Assembly (NCBI GenBank): GCA_021789915.1
Contig: JAJYIV010000005.1
Location: 1-54,514, forward strand
Source: a bacterium
GTDB taxonomy: Bacteria > Patescibacteriota > Patescibacteriia > UBA9934 > GWF2-40-263
Direction of reading: 5' to 3'
Length of the DNA stretch: 54,514 nucleotides
Positions 36,263-42,703 of this stretch are shown here, piece after piece. The notes under the pieces were generated by a model. The model saw nothing but the letters and a program-made list of their open reading frames with translations, ran no database searches and was not told the origin of the DNA. How positions within the stretch are numbered: the first letter of the stretch is position 1; each line of letters opens with the position of its first letter. The position numbers were made by a program, and so were the translations under genes.

Positions 36263-37462
36263 TCAATGCGCCGGCCCGAAATTCCCCGGCGCGTAGACGT
36301 TGCGCGCGTTCCACAGCAGCCAGCCGGACGCGCCCGCGTCGCGCGCCGCGCGGATCTCCTCTTGCACCTGCGCAACGCCGTAGACGGCGCCCAGGTTGAA
36401 ATCCTGCAGCCACGGACGGAAATGCCCGCGCACCGACGAGGAGGACGCCGTGATCGAGCCCCGGTTGCAGGCGTCCAATGATCGCTTCACGACGTCGTAC
36501 GGATGGTCGGCGGGATTGGCGAACCCGTCGAAGCCGTCGGCGAAATGCGACGGATAGACCATGGGCGACAGAAAGGACGCGGAGGGCAGGACCGCGCGGA
36601 CCCGCTGGCCTATGCCCTGCCCGTCGTCCGCCCAGCACGTGATCCCGAAAATGTCGAAGGACGTCGGGATGCCCGCCGCGCGCAGACGGTCGCCGACGGC
36701 CTTGAAGAACGAGACCATGACGCCGTTGCGCGTCTGCGTCGCAGGCGAAAAGACGGGATAGACGGCGCCGGCGTCCGACGGGAAGCGCACGTAGTCGAAC
36801 TGCGCCTCGTCGAACCCGCGCGCGTAGGCCTCGCGCGCCAGCGCCTCGGCGTTGCGCACGGCGTCCGGCGCGGCCGGATCCAGCCACGCGTAGCCCGCCG
36901 CGTCACGCCAAAGGCCGCCGCCTTGCGCCCGCAGCGCCGCGGACGGATGCGCGGCGGCGTAGACGGCGTCGCGCATCACGACGATGCGCGCGATGCGGTA
37001 CAACCCGTCGCCGCCGAGCCGCCGCAGCAGGCCGTCGAGATCATGGATGGCCGGCGCCGGATCGGCCTGCGCCTCGAGCGCCGGGTTGCGCGGCGCGAAG
37101 GCGAGCGCGCCGTCATCCTCCTGCGCGTCGATGACGACGGCATTCAGCCCCGTCTTCTTCGCGAACGCCTCCAGCGCCGGCTCGCGCGCTCCGCCGGCCG
37201 ACGCCGCCGTCCAGAAGAACCCGCGCACTTCCGCGGGCAGCGGCACGCGCGCAGGCGGCGCGTAAGCGGGATCGGGCAGGCGCACCGATGACGTCGGGAG
37301 CGCGATGGGCGCGGGAGCATCCGCCCGCGCATCGGCGCGCGGCATCGAAGGGCCGCGCGTGAAGACGAAAAGCACGACGCCGGACGCCGCCCACGCGAAA
37401 ACCGCGGCCGCAACGACGGGCCGGCGGATTTCAGATCCCCGTTTGTCGGTCGGGGTGCCCAT
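36263..37462 (-). CDS. Putative glycoside hydrolase, DUF4015 (PF13200)
   Basis: 399 residues. One N-terminal membrane anchor (VVAAAVFAWAASGVVLFVF, about 16-34), a Pro-rich linker, then a TIM-barrel domain: VRGFFWTAASAGGA, NAVVIDAQEDDGALAF, YRIARIVVMRDAVYA, and the family hallmark FDEAQFDYVRFPSDA near 225. Later IPTSFDIFGITCWADDGQGI and FLSPMVYPSHFADGF continue the barrel, and SGWLLWNARNVYAP ends it. Likely extracytoplasmic, acting on polysaccharide. Two bases separate it from the downstream kinase-fold gene. Confidence 0.85.
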   Translation of the reverse strand: MGTPTDKRGSEIRRPVVAAAVFAWAASGVVLFVFTRGPSMPRADARADAPAPIALPTSSVRLPDPAYAPPARVPLPAEVRGFFWTAASAGGAREPALEAFAKKTGLNAVVIDAQEDDGALAFAPRNPALEAQADPAPAIHDLDGLLRRLGGDGLYRIARIVVMRDAVYAAAHPSAALRAQGGGLWRDAAGYAWLDPAAPDAVRNAEALAREAYARGFDEAQFDYVRFPSDAGAVYPVFSPATQTRNGVMVSFFKAVGDRLRAAGIPTSFDIFGITCWADDGQGIGQRVRAVLPSASFLSPMVYPSHFADGFDGFANPADHPYDVVKRSLDACNRGSITASSSSVRGHFRPWLQDFNLGAVYGVAQVQEEIRAARDAGASGWLLWNARNVYAPGNFGPAH

Positions 37463-37472
37463 GGATGCGCGG

Positions 37473-38123
37473 TTACTTCGCGGGCTCGACCGTCACCTTG
37501 TTCATCTTGTCGCCGATGCTGATTTTGTCCACGACGTCCATCCCGCTCACCACATGGCCGAAAATGGTATAGGCCTTCGGTAGCGGATAATCCGCCAGCA
37601 TGATGAAGAACTGCGAGCCGTTCGTGTTGGGGCCGGCATTCGCCATGGCCACCGTGCCGCGCGCGTAGGTGTAGGAATCCTTCAATTCGTCCGGGAATTG
37701 GTAGCCGGGGCCGCCCGTGCCGTTGCCGTTGGGGTCGCCGCCCTGGATCACGAAGCCTTCCTCGCGCCGGTGGAAGGTGAGGCCGTCGTAAAATCCGTTG
37801 GACGCGAGATACACGAAGTTCGAGACCGCCATCGGCGCGGTGTCGGGATACAGCGCGATCACGATGTCGCCCTTGTCCGTCGAAATGCGGACTTCCTTAT
37901 GGTCGATCTGATCTTTCGGCAGGACGCCCGGGAACGTCCATTTTTTGGCGTGATCCGTGTTCATAGAAGATGCGGGGACAGACCCTTGCGATTGTCCCGC
38001 CGCGGGAGAAGGAGAGGAAGAAGCGGCGGGCGCGGGCGAAGACGGGGACGCGGCGCACCCGGCGCCCAGAAGCAGCAAAGCGCCGAGGGCGAGCGGAAAC
38101 GCGTACAAAGGCTTCAGCGTCAT
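37473..38123 (-). CDS. Cyclophilin-type peptidyl-prolyl isomerase, lipoprotein
   Basis: 216 residues. Lipoprotein signal with lipobox LLGAGC (Cys about 23), then a Ser/Pro/Ala-rich linker (25-55). The cyclophilin domain has ISTDKGDIVIALYPDTAPMAVSNFVYLA, GFYDGLTFHRREEGFVIQGG (the FHR active Arg and QGGDPNGNGTGGPGY), ARGTVAMANAGPNTNGSQFF and AYTIFGHVVSGMDVVD. Active residues intact. Folds exported proteins at the outer face of the membrane. Start CCT|ATG. Confidence 0.95.
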   Translation of the reverse strand: MTLKPLYAFPLALGALLLLGAGCAASPSSPAPAASSSPSPAAGQSQGSVPASSMNTDHAKKWTFPGVLPKDQIDHKEVRISTDKGDIVIALYPDTAPMAVSNFVYLASNGFYDGLTFHRREEGFVIQGGDPNGNGTGGPGYQFPDELKDSYTYARGTVAMANAGPNTNGSQFFIMLADYPLPKAYTIFGHVVSGMDVVDKISIGDKMNKVTVEPAK

Positions 38124-38132
38124 AGGGAGGGA

Positions 38133-38369
38133 TTATCGCGCCGCGGCGGCGGGCGCGGCTTGGCTTATCCGTTGGATCTGGAACTGCTGGGTCTGGATGA
38201 TGATCGAGGCCAGCACGACCAGGACGGACAGCACGCACACGATGGCCGCGAGCAGGCTGATCAAGTTCAAGGAACCGAACGGAACGGTGGAGCACGCGTA
38301 GCACGCGGGGGCGTCCGCGGGCGGAGCGGCTTTCGCTTGGGCGGCGCGGGGTGATTTCTTGATGGGCAT
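38133..38369 (-). CDS. Small single-helix membrane protein
   Basis: 78 residues. A CxxC pair (ACYACST, about 22-27) precedes one long hydrophobic helix (LNLISLLAAIVCVLSVLVVL then ASIII, about 34-58) and a Gln-rich tail. Shine-Dalgarno CTAATAGGAGGATATG is perfect, and exactly the same 16+ bases open the gene at 54498. Unknown function; could bind metal or form disulfides at the membrane. Confidence 0.55.
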   Translation of the reverse strand: MPIKKSPRAAQAKAAPPADAPACYACSTVPFGSLNLISLLAAIVCVLSVLVVLASIIIQTQQFQIQRISQAAPAAAAR

Positions 38370-38404
38370 ATCCTCCTATTAGGAATTCGCAAGACAAGTA
38401 TACG

Positions 38405-39157
38405 TCACGGCGAGGGATGCGCGGAAGCGACGGCCTCGCCGGGCGCGCAGCCGTCCCCCAGGCGCCAGCGCACGATGACGCGGTAGGAGATGCCGAAGGG
38501 CAGCGGCAGGTCGCGCGACGTGACGGTCGCGGATCGGCCGAGCTGAAACGCGCCGCCGCAGCCGCCCGCGTCCAACGGATCCGACAGCAGCACGGCATCT
38601 CCCTTCGCGTCGACCGCCGCATCGTACGCCTCATAGCCGACCGCGTCCGGCGGCGGCGCGGCCAAGAGACCGCTCAAGACGTCCCGCGCGCGCGCCGGGC
38701 GCGTGAACGACACGGCGGCGCCGACGCCCCACACGGACGCCGGCTGTCCGCCCACGGACGTGGACAGTGTCCATCCGTCCGCCGACGCGGCAGCCGGATA
38801 CGCCTGCCATGCGTCAAGGTCCGGCCGATAGCGATACAGCACGGGCGCTTCGCCAACGAGATCGGCCGGCACGGCGAAGGTCAGCTTGAACGGCGTCGGC
38901 GCCGACATCGGCAGCGCGGAGACCGCGTACGCCTTCTGCATGATCGCCGAGAAGGCCGACAGCGCGAAGCGCGTGATCGTCGGCGGCGGAGCGGACGGGC
39001 TCCAGACGCCGCTCACGCGCACGGCGCCGTCCGCGGAGGAGACCCGGCCCGACTCCGGCAACGGCAGCCACAACACCAAGCCCGTCCCGATCAGGGCGGC
39101 CAAGGCGACGAGAAGGGCGGACCACATCCGCCGGCGTTTCCTCCTGAAGCGCGGCAT
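38405..39157 (-). CDS. Membrane-anchored exported protein, unknown
   Basis: 250 residues. Basic N-terminus (PRFRRKRRRMW) and one anchor helix (ALLVALAALIGTGLVLWLPL, about 14-33). Mature part beta-rich with FKLTFAVPADLVGEAPVLYR, WQAYPAAASADGWTLST, WGVGAAVSFTRPAR and a last domain with two Cys (AGGCGGAF, GDGCAPG) plus YRVIVRWRL. No family recognised; envelope role likely. Confidence 0.55.
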   Translation of the reverse strand: MPRFRRKRRRMWSALLVALAALIGTGLVLWLPLPESGRVSSADGAVRVSGVWSPSAPPPTITRFALSAFSAIMQKAYAVSALPMSAPTPFKLTFAVPADLVGEAPVLYRYRPDLDAWQAYPAAASADGWTLSTSVGGQPASVWGVGAAVSFTRPARARDVLSGLLAAPPPDAVGYEAYDAAVDAKGDAVLLSDPLDAGGCGGAFQLGRSATVTSRDLPLPFGISYRVIVRWRLGDGCAPGEAVASAHPSP

Positions 39158-39197
39158 GGCCGCAGTGTACCGCTTTCTGAGAGGAGAGAGCAAAACG

Positions 39198-39310
39198 CCA
39201 GCGGAAATTCCAACTCTCAGGATCAAAGATTCAAATAATCGGGCATTTTCCCCTTCGATCGTTTCTTCCGCTCCTCCGTTTATTTTAATCTTTGATCTTG
39301 GAATTTCCTC
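39198..39310. repeat. AT-rich inverted repeat (about 110 bp)
   Basis: Arms GGAAATTCCAA (39202-39212) with GATCAAAGATT (39221-39231), and AATCTTTGATC (39287-39297) with TTGGAATTTCC (39298-39308). It ends at the stop of the MetK-like gene. Base composition differs from its surroundings; a small transposed element or a terminator-type hairpin. Confidence 0.6.
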
Positions 39311-39313
39311 CGT

Positions 39314-40363
39314 TTACGTCCCAAACGGCGCTTCCCACGGGAACTCGGCCCGCCCGAAATGGCCATACGCCGCCGTCGCGCGGTAGATCGGACGATCGAG
39401 CCGCCAGCGCTCGACGATCGCGTCGGGACGAAAATCGAAGTTCCGCCGCACCAGCTCGCCGAGGCGCACCGTCGTGCCGCGCGCCTTGTCCGCGGCGCCG
39501 AGCGCCTCGACGGAGATCGGCTCCGCGCGCCCGGCGGTGTACACAAGCGTGACGATGGCGGAGGATACCAGGCCCTGCTCCACCAGGAACCGCGCGGCGG
39601 CGCGCGCGGCGTCGGCGCCGGCGCGCTCGGCGGCGCGCGGATCCTTGCCGGACAGGGCGCGGTCGCAAAACGGCACGAGGCCGCCGTAGGCGTCCGCCCC
39701 GAGACGTTGCCCGTTCATGCCCGAGGCCGAATGGAAGCCCGCGTGCGTGAAGGCGCCGGCGGGGTTGACGTGGACGTGCATGTTTTCCGTCGAGCCGGCG
39801 ACGGGCGCGACCACGCGCTCGAGGATCGCGAGCCGGACGTCGTTCGGCGCCACCTCCGGCGCATGAGAGGCCAGTACCGTCACGGCGCGCATCGCGTCCT
39901 TCTCCATCGAGACCTGCACGCACCCGTCCGGCCGCAGCCAGGAAAAGGACGGATCAAAACGGCGCGCGTCGTCGAGCCGACGCGCCAGCGCGTGCGCGTA
40001 CGCGAGCGGACGCGGCAGCATCTCGCGCGTTTCGCGCGTCGCGTATCCGTTCACGACGACGGCGCCCGACGGGCCGGACAAGCCGCGGCGCTCCTCGGAA
40101 GGCTTGTCCACGTTCACGAACACTTCCAGCTCGTCCCCATACCCGATGTCCGCGTACACGGAACGGGCCAAGGCCGCCATGTCGAAATCCGCGGCCGAAT
40201 CCCATTCGCCGGCGATCACGAGCATGCCGTGCGAACCAAGCACGGAAAAGTTCGTGCGCGAAGACGGGTCGCGGCGCAGACACTCGTCCACCAGCGCATC
40301 GGCAATCTGGTCGCACATCTTGTCGGGATGGCCCGGGAGGCATGATTCGGCGGTTTTGCGCAT
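39314..40363 (-). CDS. Degenerate S-adenosylmethionine synthetase-like protein
   Basis: 349 residues. The MetK opening is kept (LPGHPDKMCDQIADALVDEC, with the active His/Asp/Lys) and so are VFVNVDKPSEERR, GAVVVNGYATRETREMLPRP (weak GDQGxMFGYA), and an ASGMNGQRLGADAYGG strand equal to the DxGLTGRK site. But the phosphate-binding loop GGGAFSGKDxTKVDRSAAY has become CDRALSGKDPRAAERAGADA, losing the Lys-Val-Asp-Arg residues. It is therefore doubtful as a SAM synthetase. It may heterodimerise with the riboswitch-controlled MetK, or use another substrate. No riboswitch upstream; start CCT|ATG. Confidence 0.75.
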   Translation of the reverse strand: MRKTAESCLPGHPDKMCDQIADALVDECLRRDPSSRTNFSVLGSHGMLVIAGEWDSAADFDMAALARSVYADIGYGDELEVFVNVDKPSEERRGLSGPSGAVVVNGYATRETREMLPRPLAYAHALARRLDDARRFDPSFSWLRPDGCVQVSMEKDAMRAVTVLASHAPEVAPNDVRLAILERVVAPVAGSTENMHVHVNPAGAFTHAGFHSASGMNGQRLGADAYGGLVPFCDRALSGKDPRAAERAGADAARAAARFLVEQGLVSSAIVTLVYTAGRAEPISVEALGAADKARGTTVRLGELVRRNFDFRPDAIVERWRLDRPIYRATAAYGHFGRAEFPWEAPFGT

Positions 40364-40371
40364 AGGGGGAC

Positions 40372-40404
40372 AGGAGCCGGTAGCTAGGGGGCTAGGGGCT
40401 AAGG
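40372..40404. repeat. Heptamer repeat GTAGCTA GGGGGCTA GGGGCTA
   Basis: About three 7-bp units (TAGCTAG, GGGGCTA, GGGGCTA) between the MetK-like gene and the TIR element. Confidence 0.5.
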
Positions 40405-40416
40405 AAGACGGTCGAT

Positions 40417-40559
40417 AGAGATCTCTGTAAAAGTCCCCCTTGTGTCATCCTGAGCACCGCTCGGCGGGGCGAAGGATCACGAGATTCACAGATGCGTGAT
40501 CCCTCCCCCGACATCCGTCGGGGGAGGGATGACACAGAACGGACTTTTGCAGAGATCCC
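40417..40559. mobile_element. Small TIR element with nested REP hairpin (copy 2)
   Basis: Left AGAGATCTCTGTAAAAGTCC, right GGACTTTTGCAGAGATCCC. Inner pair GTGTCATCCTGAGC / GGGATGACAC and a central CCCCCGACATCCGTCGGGGG palindrome. Same family as 1219-1376. Confidence 0.65.
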
Positions 40560-40608
40560 AATACTCAACAGGCGGAAACGGTAGCAGAAGAACGGACGCA
40601 CTGACAAG

Positions 40609-40800
40609 AAAAAGGCGGCGCGGACCAGATCCACGCCGCCCGTCGGTTGTGTCGCGCGGAAGACTCTAGGGGACGTACACGCCGGCCTTTTTGAGCTCGC
40701 TCATGCGCTGTATCCAACGACGCGCCAAGAAACTTATCCACAGCCGTCTCGTTTTCCGCTGACGTTCGCGTACTTGCGTTCGGTTTTTGTTCGGTCTATC
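40609..40800 (-). ncRNA. Short minus-strand transcript with mini-ORF and terminator?
   Basis: A strong minus-strand terminator (GGGCGGCGTGGATCTGGTCC then GCGCCGCCTTTTTC, 40609-40642) follows no annotated gene. Upstream, a 12-codon frame MSELKKAGVYVP ends at the TAG at 40666-40668; it could extend to a longer N-terminus without a standard start. A leader peptide or small RNA opposite the lexA promoter is possible. Confidence 0.3.
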
Positions 40801-40809
40801 ATGCGAACA
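40774..40809 (+). promoter_or_regulatory. lexA promoter with candidate LexA operator
   Basis: -35 TTGCGT (40774-40779), 17-bp spacer, -10 TATCAT (40797-40802). The palindrome TGTTCG-N10-CGAACA (40788-40809) straddles the -10. Its half-sites recall the Gram-positive SOS box CGAAC..GTTCG in everted form. Confidence 0.6.
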
Positions 40810-40825
40810 GAAAACGAAAACGCCT

Positions 40826-41446
40826 ATGGCTCCCTCACTCACCAAAAAACAAGCCGAGATGCTCGCGTTCATCCGCGCGCACATCGCCGAGCACGAGTAC
40901 GCGCCGAGCTACCGCGAGATCGCCGAGCACTTCGGCCTCTCGTCGCCGGCGACCGTGCACCAGCACGTGCGCTCGCTCATGGACAAAGGCATGCTCACCA
41001 GCGGCGAAGACGGCACGGCGCGTTCGCTCGAGGTCGTGGATCCGCAACCGCTTCCCTCGTTCGCCGTGATGCTCCCCTTGGCCGGGCTCATCACCGCCGG
41101 CCAGCCGATCGAAGCCGTCGAGGAGCGCGAGACGATGGCCGTGCCTACGCAGTTCGTCGTGGACGGCGCCAACTCGTACGTCCTGCGCGTCAAAGGCCAA
41201 TCGATGATCGAGGACGGGATTTTGAACGGCGATTTCGTCGTCGTCGAGCGCAATCCGTCGCCTAAAAACGGCGAGGTCGTCGTCGCGCTGCTCGACAATG
41301 CGTACGCCACGCTCAAACGGTTCTACCGCGAGCGCAACCGCATCCGCCTGCAGCCGGCCAACCACACGATGAATCCGATCTACGTAAAAGATTGCATCAT
41401 CCAAGGAGTCGTGAGAGCCGTGATCCGAAAATTCCAGCCCGTCTAA
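40826..41446 (+). CDS. lexA: LexA repressor
   Basis: 206 residues from MAPSLTKKQAEMLAF. Winged helix: YREIAEHFGLSSPATVHQHV (recognition helix) and LMDKGMLTSGEDGTARSLEV. The cleavage site is Ala-Gly in GLITAGQPIEAVEE (near 97). Serine nucleophile in VKGQSMIEDGILNGDFV, Lys in YATLKRFYRERN. All autoproteolysis residues are intact. Represses DNA-damage genes until RecA triggers self-cleavage. The palindrome on its own promoter suggests autoregulation. Start CCT|ATG. Confidence 0.95.
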   Translation: MAPSLTKKQAEMLAFIRAHIAEHEYAPSYREIAEHFGLSSPATVHQHVRSLMDKGMLTSGEDGTARSLEVVDPQPLPSFAVMLPLAGLITAGQPIEAVEERETMAVPTQFVVDGANSYVLRVKGQSMIEDGILNGDFVVVERNPSPKNGEVVVALLDNAYATLKRFYRERNRIRLQPANHTMNPIYVKDCIIQGVVRAVIRKFQPV

Positions 41447-41794
41447 TTCGCCGCACAATTCCCTGCCCGCGATCCAAACGTTCGCGACGTCATGGTTGAT
41501 TCGTTTTGCTTAATTTCAAGAGGAGGGCCCCGCATTTGTTGAGCGCGGATGCGGGGCGCCTCCGACCAAATTATGAGACGAAGAAAGACGCCGCTCTTCG
41601 CACGAGACACCAGGTTTCCGTCCCGACGACGCGCCGTCCCGGCTCCTCCTGCGGGGACACGCGCGGATCGCGGATCAACGGAAACCTCATGCCTGGCGCG
41701 AAGAAATTCAAAACAAGCCGTCAGCCGTCAGTTGTCAGGAGAGAACACAAGCTGAAGGCTGAGGGCTAAAGGCTAAAAGCTAATCACTCCCCTT
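41447..41794. other. Gene-free strip with two hairpins and heptamer repeat arms
   Basis: GGAGGGCCCCGCAT / ATGCGGGGCGCCTCC (41522-41563) is a strong stem-loop, possibly ending lexA transcription. GGTTTCCGT (41613-41621) pairs with ACGGAAACC (41678-41686), enclosing about 56 bp. Heptamer arms AGCCGTCAGCCGTCAGTTG (41719-41737) and CTGAAGGCTGAGGGCTAAAG (41753 on) are complementary. No convincing gene. Confidence 0.55.
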
Positions 41795-41962
41795 ATGACC
41801 GCCATCGCCCTGCGCTACCCGTCGCTTCCCCTCTCGTACCGTTCGCTGCAGCGCGTACCCGCTCACCGCGCGATGTCGTTCTGGCCCGCGCTCCGCGTGC
41901 GTTTCTCGCGCCGCCGGCTGCGCCGCGCCTATCGGCAGGCAGGCCGTGCCTTCGCCTGCTGA
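41795..41962 (+). CDS. Possible 55-residue Arg-rich small protein
   Basis: ATG at 41795 opens a frame MTAIALRYPSLPLSYRSLQR ending RAYRQAGRAFAC. Highly basic, no Shine-Dalgarno, start CTT|ATG fits the local style. No family recognised; may be chance in GC-rich DNA. Confidence 0.25.
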   Translation: MTAIALRYPSLPLSYRSLQRVPAHRAMSFWPALRVRFSRRRLRRAYRQAGRAFAC

Positions 41963-41990
41963 CGACCATGCCGACGCCCATGTCACTGTT

Positions 41991-42539
41991 CTAATTCGGA
42001 AAGCGGCCGTCCAGCACGTGCGTCCCGGGTGTCGCCTCCGACGCCTTGTCCTGGCGCGTGACGATCACTTCGTGATACGTCGCATAATCCTTTCCCGGCC
42101 GGCCTTCCCAATCCAGCATGAAAGCGCCCGTGGCGTCCGTCGCCAGTTCGCCCAGAGGCACATAGTCGAACGGATACAGGCTGAACAGCCAGCCTTCATA
42201 CGACGTCTTCGCGCGGTCGATGGCCGGCAAGGTCGCATGGATCGTCAGATGGTAGAGGCCGTCCTTGAGATCGCGCTGCATCGTGCCGGATCCGCCGCCT
42301 TGCGGCTCCGCGTCCGTGAAGGCCGCGCTGGCGGGCGTGACGTCGAGAACGGGCGCGGCTGGAACGGCCGGGGGCGGCGCGGCGGACGGCGCCTCTTTCT
42401 GGCGCTTCGCATCGGCGGCGTGGCGGAAGAGATAGACGGCCGCGAGGAAGGCGCCGACCAAAAAAACGGCGCCAGCGATCGTGCGGATCGCCGAACGCGC
42501 GGAAGACGTCCTAGGCCGGTGCGGGGATCGGTATGCCAT
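41991..42539 (-). CDS. Membrane-anchored beta-domain protein, unknown
   Basis: 182 residues. One anchor helix near 18-36 (TIAGAVFLVGAFLAAVYLF), a Pro/Ala linker, then a beta-rich domain with DLKDGLYHLTIHATLPAIDR, SYEGWLFSLYPFDYVPLGEL and DATGAFMLDWEGRPGKDY. The pattern (a transthyretin/anti-sigma K-like fold that reads YEVWLxxP.. in relatives) is common in Patescibacteria near membrane proteins. Start TCT|ATG. The adjacent TIR element (42540-42701) abuts its start codon. Confidence 0.6.
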   Translation of the reverse strand: MAYRSPHRPRTSSARSAIRTIAGAVFLVGAFLAAVYLFRHAADAKRQKEAPSAAPPPAVPAAPVLDVTPASAAFTDAEPQGGGSGTMQRDLKDGLYHLTIHATLPAIDRAKTSYEGWLFSLYPFDYVPLGELATDATGAFMLDWEGRPGKDYATYHEVIVTRQDKASEATPGTHVLDGRFPN

Positions 42540-42701
42540 AGAGACCTCTGCAAAACTGCGTCTTTTCGTCTCATGGGCGTCCGCCGACCCCGCTCTCCCT
42601 ACGTTTCCTAGGGTTCGCGGGGCTCGGCAGCCCATTTCAGCCAGAGGCTGATCAGCCTTTGGCTGACAACGAAAATCCATCAGTTTTTCAGAGGTCTCCA
42701 T
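42540..42701. mobile_element. Small TIR element (copy 3)
   Basis: Left AGAGACCTCTGCAAAACTG, right CAGTTTTTCAGAGGTCTCC. Inside, ATGGGCGTCCGCCGACCCCG pairs with CGGGGCTCGGCAGCCCAT, then a CCAGAGGCTGATCAGCCTTT palindrome. Lies between the start of the gene at 41991 and the stop of the helicase, so it must hold or replace their control signals. Confidence 0.7.
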
Positions 42702-42703
42702 GG

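Noticed and set aside
39198-39310. Transposase gene in the AT-rich inverted repeat
   Set aside because: Only about 110 bp with no open frame; at most a non-autonomous element.
41549-41755. 68-residue plus-strand frame after lexA
   Set aside because: Built from hairpin and heptamer-repeat sequence, arginine-rich, no start signal.
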